From the NCBI RefSeq assembly GCF_000758545.1, contig NZ_CP009279.1, positions 4,588,001 to 4,652,000 of the forward strand: DNA of 64,000 bases, written 5' to 3'. A program made the translations under genes and the position numbers. Shown in pieces: positions 17,387-26,800 of this stretch. Numbering within the stretch: position 1 is the first letter of the stretch; each line of letters begins with the position of its first letter. The notes beneath the pieces were generated by a model. That model searched no databases. It was not told where the DNA came from and was given only the letters and a program-made list of their open reading frames with translations. This DNA is from Paenibacillus sp. FSL H7-0737 (GTDB lineage: Bacteria; Bacillota; Bacilli; Paenibacillales; Paenibacillaceae).

Positions 17387-18409
17387 CTATCTAACAAACG
17401 GAAATAACAGCTTTTGATTCTCTGGCCACAGCATATTGTCCAAATCAATTAGCTTTGTTCCTGTATCGACACGTTCTGGTACATCGATTCCTTCGATCAC
17501 TTCTACGGCATGTTTTACTGCCAAATACCCGTTGCTAAAAGGATTTTGGATCACTGTTGCTTGAACAGTACCGTCCTGCAGCAATTCCATCATCGAGGGG
17601 GAGCTATCAAAGGCTACCATTTTTATATTTTGCAGCCCCCGACTTTGGATAGCCATTGCCGCCCCCTGTGAAGCAGTCTCATTCAGGCTCGCGATTCCTC
17701 GAAGATTCGGATGCTTCAGCAGCATCAGTTGTGTAAGATCTTCTGCATCCTTAATACTGGAGGTCGTGTATGAAATCTCAACCACTTGTATATTCGGATA
17801 ACGTGCAGTGTAATTTAAAAATCCCTTCTCCCGCTCCTCCGCATCTCTTGCACCATACTCAATGCCGTTAGAAGACTCCTGCTTCTCACTCTGCGTTGAA
17901 TTGGTGAAGTTAATAATACCAACCTCGCCGTATCCTTTTAACAGCTTGATCAATCGTTCAGCAGATTTTTGACCCGCCTCATAGCCGTTCGAGCCAATAT
18001 ATGTCCTTACTCTTGCTGAACCTACTTCCGCATCTACGGATATGACAGGAATTTTGGAATAAGCCGCCTGATCTACAACCTGAGCAAGCCCCATGTAACT
18101 ACTTGCAGCTAAAATAATCACGTCTGCTTTTTCTTTTATGGAGTCCTGCACCATTTTCACCTGTTCTGTGATGTCACTCTCGGAGTCCGGAGCTTTGAAG
18201 GTTAGTTTGACGTTGAATTCTTGCGCTGCAGCTTCTGCTCCCAATTTAACCGTATTCCAGTAATCGCCCCTGTTCATTTTCACAATAAGATGAATATTAC
18301 GGGTCTTATTTGTATTGATGTAATTGGGCGCTGAATTAAAACAAGAGGTAACTGTAGTCCATAACACCGCACACATTAACAAGGTTAGCCAAAAACGAAA
18401 GGTTTTCAT
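17387..18409 (-). CDS. Sugar-binding lipoprotein of a three-component sensor
   Basis: A 340-residue protein with a lipoprotein signal peptide ending TSC, then a periplasmic-binding type 1 (LacI/ribose-binding-like) domain. It differs from MglB: no DKNGDG calcium loop. Its ATG overlaps the histidine-kinase stop by 4 bases, so it is co-translated with the kinase rather than with transport genes. Known parallels such as the XylFII-LytS-YesN system use a lipoprotein of this kind to present the sugar to the kinase sensor domain. That role is inferred here from operon position. It follows the response regulator and kinase, and the mglBAC transporter lies directly downstream after a terminator. Confidence 0.8.
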   Translation of the reverse strand: MKTFRFWLTLLMCAVLWTTVTSCFNSAPNYINTNKTRNIHLIVKMNRGDYWNTVKLGAEAAAQEFNVKLTFKAPDSESDITEQVKMVQDSIKEKADVIILAASSYMGLAQVVDQAAYSKIPVISVDAEVGSARVRTYIGSNGYEAGQKSAERLIKLLKGYGEVGIINFTNSTQSEKQESSNGIEYGARDAEEREKGFLNYTARYPNIQVVEISYTTSSIKDAEDLTQLMLLKHPNLRGIASLNETASQGAAMAIQSRGLQNIKMVAFDSSPSMMELLQDGTVQATVIQNPFSNGYLAVKHAVEVIEGIDVPERVDTGTKLIDLDNMLWPENQKLLFPFVR

Positions 18410-20235
18410 GACGATGTCTCATCCTCCTTAAGCCCTTCATTGCCTTCGCCTTTTGCTAGTGCCGGGAAGATAAGGGTAACCGTAGTGCCTTCTTCAATTT
18501 CACTTTCAAAAGAAAGTCCATATTCACGGCCATAGTACAACTCAATACGCTCGTTCACATTTCTTACGCCTACCCCGGAACCACTCATACTCTTACTGCC
18601 GCCTGTCAAAATAACCTTCATAGTCTCCTTGGACATTCCTAATCCATTATCACTAATCCTTATAATGACAAGATTGTCCTTCAGTTCTGCTTGGATAGAG
18701 ATAAAACCTTCATCAGGCATCATTTCTATTCCGTGATACAAGGCATTCTCTACAATCGGCTGCAAAATCAGCTTAATCGTCTGACACTGCAGTACTTCAT
18801 CTTGTGCAATGATCTCGTAGCGGAATTTATTTTTAAAACGAAAGCTCTGAATGACGAGATAATGACGAATATGATCAAGCTCTTCCTGCACGGTAATCAT
18901 ATTATTCCCTTTGCTTAGACTAATTCGGAAAAACTTAGATAAAGATTGAATCATTGTAACGACCTCCTCCGTCTTACCACGCTCAGCAAGCCGGATCACA
19001 GAGTTCAAAGTATTGTACAAAAAGTGTGGATTAATCTGGGATTGCAGAACTTCAAGCTCACCCTTACGTTTCGTCTCTTGTTCATAAATAATTTGATCCA
19101 TCAATTGACGGATACGCTGTAGCATGAGGTTAAAGCGTTTAGACAACTGTTCTACCTCATAGGCGCCACTCACATCGATTCGAGTATTAAGATCCCCTTC
19201 TCCTACCTGCTGAAGTGTCCGTTCCAGCTTACGGATCGGGCGGGCAATTCGCGCAGACAAAAAGACAGATACGATAATTACACATAAAATAACTACCGCT
19301 AAGAACCAGGATAAAAAGTTGTTCAGATCACGCTTGGTGGTCACGATCTCGTCATAATAAGCAACACCTACTATTTTCCACCCGGTTTGTTCTAACGTAC
19401 GTACTGTAATAAATCGTTTTTCACCTGTAGACTCATCCAAATAGCTACGATAAGCATATTCCAATACCGGCTCCACATTCTCATACTTTAAACCAGCATA
19501 AATAAGCTGCTGCTGCGGATGATACACGATGTTGCCTAACTGATCGAGGATGTAAGCGTATCCTCTTTTACCAAGCTTAACCTGCTTACTCAGCTCATCT
19601 ATGGTGCGAAAGTTAAAATCCATCAGGAGGATACCCGTTTTTAGGACTCCATTTTCCTGATATTGAATGAGTTTACTGATCGACACAACCCAAATATATT
19701 GACCTTTAAACAAGTTCTGAATATGGGGCGCTGAATAGGAGATCTCAGATGTTCTTTTGGCCGTTGTAAACCAGCTCTGGGTTTCTAACTGTGTGTTGCT
19801 GCGCAACTTCTGTCCTGCTGTACCCACGACGTATTTCCCCTGTGGTGTAAAAACCGCAGCAGAAACCAGATCCTCTCTACTTCCCATTAACATGGCCATT
19901 CTTTCCATCAGTAAAGCAGAGTCCACGGAGGGACTATTCGTAATTTGATCTTCTGCAGTTTCAAAAATATTTCGCATTCCTTTTACATAAAGCTCCAAAT
20001 TGTAGTTCACTTGCTCAATAATCTGCTGCATATTCATATTGGCATTCTCTTCTGCTGTCTTCGCAAACTTGTTATACAGCATAAGGCTGACAACGACGGC
20101 TACAAGAACGGCAACGGATGTAAAAGTGAGCGTAATCGTTACTTGAATACTACGCAGCTTAGAGGACAACCGGCGTTTCCCCCCTGTTGGATGCTGCGGC
20201 CGCAGTCGAAAAGAATATGGCTTTTCTTGCCGCAT
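18406..20235 (-). CDS. Sensor histidine kinase, YesM/LytS type
   Basis: A 609-residue membrane kinase. TM1 lies around residues 30-55, an extracytoplasmic dCACHE-like domain follows, and TM2 (about 305-330) leads into a HAMP segment beginning ARIARPIRKLERTL. The His_kinase domain has the phosphoacceptor in SQINPHFLYNTLNS (about His403). The ATPase domain has the N box QPIVENALYHGIE and glycine-rich DNGLGMS and GSGVGVRNVNERI. It should phosphorylate the response regulator encoded just upstream. Its ATG is 2 bases after the regulator's stop, with GGAGGG in place. Signal probably arrives through the binding lipoprotein encoded next (overlap of 4 bases). Likely target: mglBAC. Confidence 0.9.
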   Translation of the reverse strand: MRQEKPYSFRLRPQHPTGGKRRLSSKLRSIQVTITLTFTSVAVLVAVVVSLMLYNKFAKTAEENANMNMQQIIEQVNYNLELYVKGMRNIFETAEDQITNSPSVDSALLMERMAMLMGSREDLVSAAVFTPQGKYVVGTAGQKLRSNTQLETQSWFTTAKRTSEISYSAPHIQNLFKGQYIWVVSISKLIQYQENGVLKTGILLMDFNFRTIDELSKQVKLGKRGYAYILDQLGNIVYHPQQQLIYAGLKYENVEPVLEYAYRSYLDESTGEKRFITVRTLEQTGWKIVGVAYYDEIVTTKRDLNNFLSWFLAVVILCVIIVSVFLSARIARPIRKLERTLQQVGEGDLNTRIDVSGAYEVEQLSKRFNLMLQRIRQLMDQIIYEQETKRKGELEVLQSQINPHFLYNTLNSVIRLAERGKTEEVVTMIQSLSKFFRISLSKGNNMITVQEELDHIRHYLVIQSFRFKNKFRYEIIAQDEVLQCQTIKLILQPIVENALYHGIEMMPDEGFISIQAELKDNLVIIRISDNGLGMSKETMKVILTGGSKSMSGSGVGVRNVNERIELYYGREYGLSFESEIEEGTTVTLIFPALAKGEGNEGLKEDETSS

Positions 20236-20237
20236 AA

Positions 20238-21890
20238 CTACCCTCCTCTGGAGCTATTTTTATACTCTTTGGGAGACTGACCATATTTTTTACGGAAGCA
20301 AAAGCTGAAATAGTTAGGATCAGCAAAGCCAATTTTCTCGGCGATTTCAAAAGCCTTCAGTTCCGTGGAGCGTAAAAGTTCCTTCGCTGCCTCTAATCGG
20401 ATTTGCAAGAGATAACTAACGAAAGTCATCTTCATTTCCTTCTTAAAAATACTGCTAAAATAACCCGTACTGATATGTAAATGCTGACAGACCTTTCCGA
20501 TAGAAATATCCGATTCCTCATAATGGCTACGGATGTAATCTTTAGCTTCATCAATGAGCAGCTTATAGCTAGATTGGCGTTCTAAGGCAATAGAGTCCAT
20601 TAGCCGGCTGCAGATCGTAATAATCCATTGCTTGGCTTCACTCATACTATTGAATTTATTCATCTCACTTAATGAGGAAATGCCAGATCCAACGAACTTA
20701 GCAGCATCACTACCGGACTCTTTGGCTACACGCAGGATGGATGTAATAATCTCCAGCAAAAAAATTTGATAATCCTGAGTAGATACCTGCTCAGCATTCA
20801 ATCCGCCAAATAACTCCTCCACGACCTCCTTAAGCTCCTGTACGGTTCCCATCTTAATCGTTCGGATTAAGGACTGCTGGGTCAATTCATCATAGGCCAA
20901 GAGTGTATTCGAACGTGACTCCACATCCTCGATCCAAATGACTCTGTTATTGCCAAGAATGAGACGATAATCTAACGCTTGCATGGCATCTCCAAAGGAG
21001 TTAAATAGCATAGCAGGCGAGTGACAAACCGTTCCAGAACCAGCGGTTACCGTTAGCTTAAGAAACCGCTGCACATTGTGGCGGATTTCTTCTAGAATTT
21101 CAAAAGTCTTCCCCGTAATTTCAGTTTCTTCTCCTGCATCACAAATGGAAAGAAGCACTACCTCATCACGATGGATAAACACCCTGCCAAAATTATGCTT
21201 ATTACATAATTCTTCTGCAATATTCAGCACAGCGAAGAGCTGTAAATTTCTCTCTCCCGTATCTCGCAAAGAAATTTGCTTACCTGCGGTAAGGCTAACC
21301 GTTTCCCGCTCTGGACGAATATAATCCACACTAATTACCGAGGCTTGGAACCATTTTCCATGTAGATCTATTCCGTATTCCGAACTTTTCTCGTCTATTT
21401 CATTCATTCGTAACTTGCGTGAAACTAGTGAAGATAAAAACTGCTCACGCAGCACAGGCAGACTTTTCCGATAATGCTCACTGAGTACAAAAACATTCTC
21501 CTTCTCTGCGATTTCAGCCTCTATAGTGGCTCTGACCTTTAGCAGAACATCAATCAGCTCCTGTGAAGAAAACGGTTTCAAAATATACTCATCGATTTGC
21601 AGTTTAATCGCCTTCTGTGCATATTCAAATTCATCATACCCTGTCAGAATAATGATCTTGGTATTAGGATGCCGCTCGCGAATCCATTCCGCCAGCTGCA
21701 GCCCGTTCATAAAAGGCATTTGAATATCAGTCACAACTACATCCGGGAGTAAACGATCTATCGCATCCGCTGCCTCTCGTCCATTCTCCGCCTGTTCTAC
21801 AATTTCGAAGCCATAGTGCTCCCAATCAATCTGACTGATGACCCCTTCCCTTACATCTTCTTCATCTTCAGCAAGAATTAACTTGTACAT
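20238..21890 (-). CDS. Response regulator, YesN type (receiver + AraC HTH)
   Basis: A 550-residue regulator. The receiver domain (1-120) has the acidic pair EDEED, phosphoacceptor Asp55 in VVVTDIQMPF, the LTGYDEFEYAQKAI switch segment and the conserved Lys-Pro pair. A long middle region of unassigned fold follows. The C-terminal AraC/XylS double helix-turn-helix (about 440-545) includes ISIGKVCQHLHISTGYFSSIFKKEM and KIGFADPNYFSFCFRKKYGQSP. First gene of the sensor operon. In this family phosphorylation promotes binding to direct repeats ahead of sugar-transport genes; mglBAC is the obvious nearby candidate (inference). Confidence 0.92.
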   Translation of the reverse strand: MYKLILAEDEEDVREGVISQIDWEHYGFEIVEQAENGREAADAIDRLLPDVVVTDIQMPFMNGLQLAEWIRERHPNTKIIILTGYDEFEYAQKAIKLQIDEYILKPFSSQELIDVLLKVRATIEAEIAEKENVFVLSEHYRKSLPVLREQFLSSLVSRKLRMNEIDEKSSEYGIDLHGKWFQASVISVDYIRPERETVSLTAGKQISLRDTGERNLQLFAVLNIAEELCNKHNFGRVFIHRDEVVLLSICDAGEETEITGKTFEILEEIRHNVQRFLKLTVTAGSGTVCHSPAMLFNSFGDAMQALDYRLILGNNRVIWIEDVESRSNTLLAYDELTQQSLIRTIKMGTVQELKEVVEELFGGLNAEQVSTQDYQIFLLEIITSILRVAKESGSDAAKFVGSGISSLSEMNKFNSMSEAKQWIITICSRLMDSIALERQSSYKLLIDEAKDYIRSHYEESDISIGKVCQHLHISTGYFSSIFKKEMKMTFVSYLLQIRLEAAKELLRSTELKAFEIAEKIGFADPNYFSFCFRKKYGQSPKEYKNSSRGG

Positions 21891-21994
21891 TTCTCATCCC
21901 TCTTTGGACACGATTTATTTAGCTGTCATAAAATTCATTCTATATGATTCAAACTATTCCATCTATGGTTAAGTTATTTAAATAGATTTTGAGC

Positions 21995-22025
21995 AAAAAA
22001 AACCATCCCGCCGTAGCTGGGATGG
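21995..22025 (-). terminator. Terminator of the purT-GNAT transcript
   Basis: Stem CCATCCCAGC / GCGGGATGG with a short loop, followed by eight T on the minus strand, about 22 bases past the GNAT stop codon. Confidence 0.85.
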
Positions 22026-22047
22026 GGATGATCGGAACCTATAAGTA

Positions 22048-22512
22048 TTATAGCAACGCTTTGTTAAAGCGATAGCCTGCTGTCTTTTCGAAACCTAGAT
22101 GACGATAAAAAGCATGTGCCGGTGCGCGTTCTACGCGGTTACCACTTCTCAAGAAGAGCTGACAGCAACCTTGCTCACGTGCCCATTCTTCAGCTGCGGC
22201 CACAAGTCTTTTACCGAGTCCGTTTCCTCTGAGTTCTTCTGATACGATAAGTGCAGTAATCTCAGTGATACAATCTGTCTGTTTGTAATACGAGATTACC
22301 TGTCTAAGACCGACCATTCCCACAACTTCATTGTTTAGTTCTGCAACAAGCGTGCATTGGAGATGGTTATTCTCCATGCTTTCCAGTCTCTCTTTCATCA
22401 CGCTAAGCGTTGTTGGATAGCCGAATTCACGCAGAAGCGCTGTCACTCTCTCCAGATCATTCAAGCCGCATTTGCGAATTTCCAGTACAGGTGCCATGGT
22501 ACTACTGTTCAT
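22048..22512 (-). CDS. GNAT-family N-acetyltransferase
   Basis: About 154 residues with the GNAT fold. Motif A appears as VSEELRGNGLGKRLVAAAEEWAREQGC, with the acetyl-CoA pyrophosphate loop RGNGLG. The later motif B region ends AHAFYRHLGFEKTAGYRFNK. Two in-frame ATGs (22518 and 22512) lie inside the end of purT. GGAGG is three bases from the first and nine from the second, so 22512 is preferred. The 11-base overlap with purT suggests coupled translation. The acceptor substrate cannot be inferred; a link to purine synthesis is not implied by family. Confidence 0.86.
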   Translation of the reverse strand: MNSSTMAPVLEIRKCGLNDLERVTALLREFGYPTTLSVMKERLESMENNHLQCTLVAELNNEVVGMVGLRQVISYYKQTDCITEITALIVSEELRGNGLGKRLVAAAEEWAREQGCCQLFLRSGNRVERAPAHAFYRHLGFEKTAGYRFNKALL

Positions 22513-23704
22513 CCTCATTTACCTCCACTTTTAGCATAGACGCTGCCTGCTTGGCTACCGTCCGCGCGATTTCCACATTTTCCGCCGCACTTAACGCTAC
22601 AGCCATCCGCCGCCCTGGACGGACTTCTGGTTTACCAAACACCCGAACCTGAGTCCTAGGTAGATCCAAAGCTTCACCAATTCCGGTCACAACAAAAGCT
22701 CGTCCTTCTCCTTCAGCCTTCAGCGTAGCTGAGGCACCTGGTGTCAGTAATTGTACTGACTGGACTGGAAAACCAAGAATAGCTCTGACATGCACTGCAA
22801 ATTGAGATAAATCCTGCGTTGCCATCGTTACCATCCCCGTATCATGAGGTCTAGGGGATACTTCACTAAACAATACGCCTCGATCCGTCAAGAAAAGCTC
22901 CACTCCAAAAATACCAAAACCTCCGAGCTGATCGGTAACTGCCTTGGCAATAGACTGAGCTTCATCCAGAAGTTCCGCCTTCATAAAGTGAGGCTGCCAT
23001 GATTCGACATAATCCCCGTCCTTCTGAATATGCCCAATAGGTGGACAAAATATCGTGCCAGACACGGACCGCACCGTTAAAAGTGTAATCTCGCTTTCAA
23101 AGGTAACGAATGCCTCTACGATAACACGAGTGCCTTTAGCTCTCGCTCCATCCAAAGCAGTGTTCCAGCATTCTTCCGCATCCTCCGGTCTTTTGCAAAC
23201 ACTCTGACCTTTGCCGGAAGAACTCATAATCGGCTTGATGACACAAGGAGTGCCTAGTTCTGCAACGGCTTGATGCAGTTCTTCCAGACTATCTGCAAAA
23301 CGATAATCCGCTGTTGGCAATCCAAGTTCTTCAGCAGCAAGTCGGCGAATGCCTTCTCTGTCCATGGTCAGACGAGCCGCTCGTGCGGTCGGAACAACGA
23401 AGAAACCTTCCTCTTCAAGCTCTTGAAGAGCATGAGTAGCGATTGCTTCAATCTCCGGAACAATAACATCCGGTTTTTCTGAGCGAATAAGCGTTTTAAG
23501 CGCCTCTGCATCCAGCATATCAATAACATGTGAACGATGAGCTACACCCATCGCTGGTGCATCGCTATAACGGTCTACAGCTACGGTCTCTACGCCAAGA
23601 CGTTGAGCTTCGATTATGACTTCCTTACCCAGTTCCCCGCTGCCCAGTAGCAGCAGCTTGCGGCTTTGAGCTGAAAAAGGAGCTCCCCACATTGTCGATT
23701 TCAA
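22502..23704 (-). CDS. purT: Formate-dependent GAR transformylase
   Basis: Phosphoribosylglycinamide formyltransferase 2, which uses formate and ATP to formylate GAR in step three of purine synthesis. 400 residues, ATP-grasp superfamily. The N-terminal nucleotide-binding segment is LLLGSGELGKEVIIEAQRLG. The substrate-contact stretch SEKPDVIVPEIEAIAT follows, then the ATP-grasp lysine region CVIKPIMSSSGKGQSV. The metal-binding carboxylates lie in GIFGVELFLTDRGVLFSEVSPRPHDTGMVT. It resembles PurT more than PurK because of this last motif and its length. Upstream is a promoter region of about 135 bases in which I see no purine riboswitch. Confidence 0.93.
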   Translation of the reverse strand: MKSTMWGAPFSAQSRKLLLLGSGELGKEVIIEAQRLGVETVAVDRYSDAPAMGVAHRSHVIDMLDAEALKTLIRSEKPDVIVPEIEAIATHALQELEEEGFFVVPTARAARLTMDREGIRRLAAEELGLPTADYRFADSLEELHQAVAELGTPCVIKPIMSSSGKGQSVCKRPEDAEECWNTALDGARAKGTRVIVEAFVTFESEITLLTVRSVSGTIFCPPIGHIQKDGDYVESWQPHFMKAELLDEAQSIAKAVTDQLGGFGIFGVELFLTDRGVLFSEVSPRPHDTGMVTMATQDLSQFAVHVRAILGFPVQSVQLLTPGASATLKAEGEGRAFVVTGIGEALDLPRTQVRVFGKPEVRPGRRMAVALSAAENVEIARTVAKQAASMLKVEVNEDEQ

Positions 23705-23841
23705 CCTCTTTCGGCAAATTGACTATCTCGTTTCCATAAATTTCTGAAAACAAAACAGTTTCATTGTATATTTTCAGGCTTCTTTATTTTCATCCATCAT
23801 ACGCCAGATTGCAAGTGTTCTTCGACAATTTCCTACAAATT

Positions 23842-26800
23842 TCAAAGATTTTTGTCTAATCTATCAACGAAAGATTGTTCCAAGAGAGATAATTGGTGAC
23901 CTAATTGACCCCAATGATCTGCGGATTCACCCCCTTTAAGGAGATCTAACATCGCTTTCTCTTGCTCCGCTAACCCTTCTTGTAGGCGTTCTGCAGCAAC
24001 CTTTAATTCTCTGGCTATGCAATCGACATAATGCGCAAGCAATTTTTTCTTCTGCTCTGCCGCCGCAACATTAACAGCTTCTTTCACAAGAGGCTCAGCC
24101 GCACCTTTGACTTGCTCCCGGCCAGCGCCTTCAAAGAAATAGCGAGGGGATTTGAAATGTCCCCATAAGGTTGGCCATTCCACGGACTGAAGCTGGCATT
24201 CCAGCTCACTAGGAGAAGGCCATGCTGCTTCTTCATTCTCCATCAGATGAAACTCTTGAGTAGAGAAAAACAGCTCAGTAGCAGCCGCTTCAGCCGCTTC
24301 ATGAACAAGTCTACGCCCGGTACTTTCTAGTCGCAGCGTTGTCGCCCATAGCTCTTGCTCCAATTCACGCTTTGTGGTACGCATCAGCTCTGCACCACAC
24401 GCAGCGAAGATAGCTTTTAAATTTCCTGCGTCCTCACGTAATAATGAGGGGTGGAAAGATTCCTGAAAATTTCTGGTGAAGGAGAAGCTAATTCGTTGAC
24501 AGACATGATAGATCAGTTCCTCACCTTCATGAACAAGATCTCTGCTAGGACGTTCTTCGGTCTCCAATAGGGAAAGTCTCTTCATAGCCAGCTGACGACG
24601 TTCTTGCATTTCTTTTAATCCTGCTTCACGCTCGTTTGCCGCCATGGAAGCGAGATTCTGCCACTCTTCCGCCCTGCGGCGAACAGATGCGATGCTCTCT
24701 GCAGCTGCGTTAAGTGAAAGCTGAGGAAGTTCGTCTCCCGCAAAGCTTGATAAGGCTTGCTCAAAATGATGGAAACGGGAAGCCTCATAGCGTGCATAAT
24801 CATGCTGGGTTTTGCCTTCCAGAGCAAGCAAGCTAGATAGTGCATAAATTCTCGGCGAGCGTAAGCCGCCTGCACGTAAATTTTGAGCAACATGTTCTCG
24901 TACCTCTTCCAATTCATCTTCGCCTGAAGCAAGATCAGAAGCGTTGATAATAAAGAACATTTTATCAAGTGCAAAGCTATCTTTAATTCGGCCTAGCTGC
25001 GCAAGCAGACCTCGATCTGCTTTTGAAAAGGCGTGGTTGTAATAGGTAACAAAACAAATCGCGTCTGCGTTTTTCATGTAATTAAAGGTTACGCCGGTAT
25101 GACGAGCATGCAATGAGTCGGCTCCTGGTGTATCCACGAGTACAATTCCGCTTTCGGTCAATGGACAGGCATAATACAGATCAATCCCCTGCACAAAACA
25201 GGCTCGGGTCTCCTCTGCTACAAGGCCTCGGTATTCTTCTAAATCAACAATTCGCACCGTTCCCAGCAAGGGCTTAGCTTCTGCCCAGCCAGCCGCTGCT
25301 GCCCTTAGAAATCCAGCATGTGGCAACGCAGAAGGATGAATTCCCCTTGCAGGCAAGCTTGCTAGAACTGTTGTCCATGAGTTTTGCTGTGGTTCTCCTA
25401 GTTGCAGCACACTGAAGGAATGGCAGATGTCATCCCAGAAATCTGCCATCGTCTTCATTGTGACAACCGCGCTGGCATGGCGGAAGTCACCTTCCGGCGC
25501 CAAAATGCGGTTGACCGCAGCCGTGGCAGGATGTGGAGACACGGGCAGCACTTCTTCGCCGAGCAAAGCGTTGGCGAAGGAGGACTTACCCGCGCTGAAT
25601 GCACCAAACAGCGCGAGGGTAAAGCGGCCGCCGGCGAGATCCTCCGCCCGTGCGGCCAGACTCCGCGCCGCCGATGCCATCGCTGGCTCGCGGCGCAGCA
25701 GCTCTGCCGCAGCCGCCAGCGCGTCAGCGGCTGCGGATAGCCGGCGGCGTCCGCCCGCCGGCGAAGCCGTTCCCGCCGCCCAATTTGCGGCGGCGGCACT
25801 TCCAGCCGCGACGTTTTGCGGCGGCTGGACCTCCCGCGGTGCGGCGCTCTGCGCAGCCGCTCGCGGGGTTACCCTCACCTCCGGCAGGATGCCGGGGGTG
25901 AGGGGCCGGCGCGGCGGCAGCAGCGCCGCGAGCTCGTGCGCGCGGGCAGCTGCCGCGCGGTCCAGCGCGGCTAGCGCGTCAACGGCGCGCGTCTGCGCCG
26001 CAAGAGCCAGTTCGCGGCGCTGGAGTACTGTACGCTGCTCCTCCATGAGCGGCGGCAGCTTCGCTAACAGCTCATCGCTCACCGCTAACGCGGCACGGCG
26101 GAACTGGCTCTTAATATCAGCCGCAAGTGTGCGGCAGAAATTGAGCAGCGCCTCGCCGCTATACCCCGTTCCCGGCTTAACTGCAGCCGCCAGCCACTCC
26201 TGGCTCACCGCCGGGAACCCTTGCTTCAGAGTCGTCTCCGCCTCCTCCTCCCACAGCCCGAGATTCTCCGCCCAATCACGTACCAGCTGAATCAAATGCC
26301 ATTCCAGCTGAGCGGAAACCTCTCGGGTCAACAGTCCTTGCCAGACTGCCAGTCGTTTACTTTGTTCCTTCTCCCGCCGTGCAGCCGTAGAGAATAACCC
26401 TAATCGAAACGTAGGGCTAGCACTTTCCATATAGCTTCCCGACGCCTCTCTTACATCTGCAGGCATTAGATTAGCATTATTAAGTAAGGTGTCTAGGCCA
26501 GTTCGCAAACTCGCTCGTGACTGCTGAGGCAACGCCTCAAGTCGTGCCTTCTCTTCTTCGAGTGACTTCAGTTCATTCGTCACTGTCTCTGCATTCGTAC
26601 CTTCTAGTTCTTCAAGAAGAGCCGCTCTTTCCTCCTGCTGATCTTCACGGAATGCAGTTAGAGAAGAATCCGCTGTATGATGAATAGAACGAGACAAGCT
26701 ATATTGAAGTAGCTGTTCCTTTTGTTCCAACAGTTCGGTTATAAGGCTGAGTAGCTGATCCCAATGATTAAGAGGATGCTCTTTCTTTTTGAGAGAGGTG

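Noticed and set aside
25427..26290. Open frame of 287 codons antisense to the dynamin gene
   Set aside because: It coincides with the GC-rich island, where stop codons are rare. The product is Ala/Ser/Arg-rich low complexity without a start signal.
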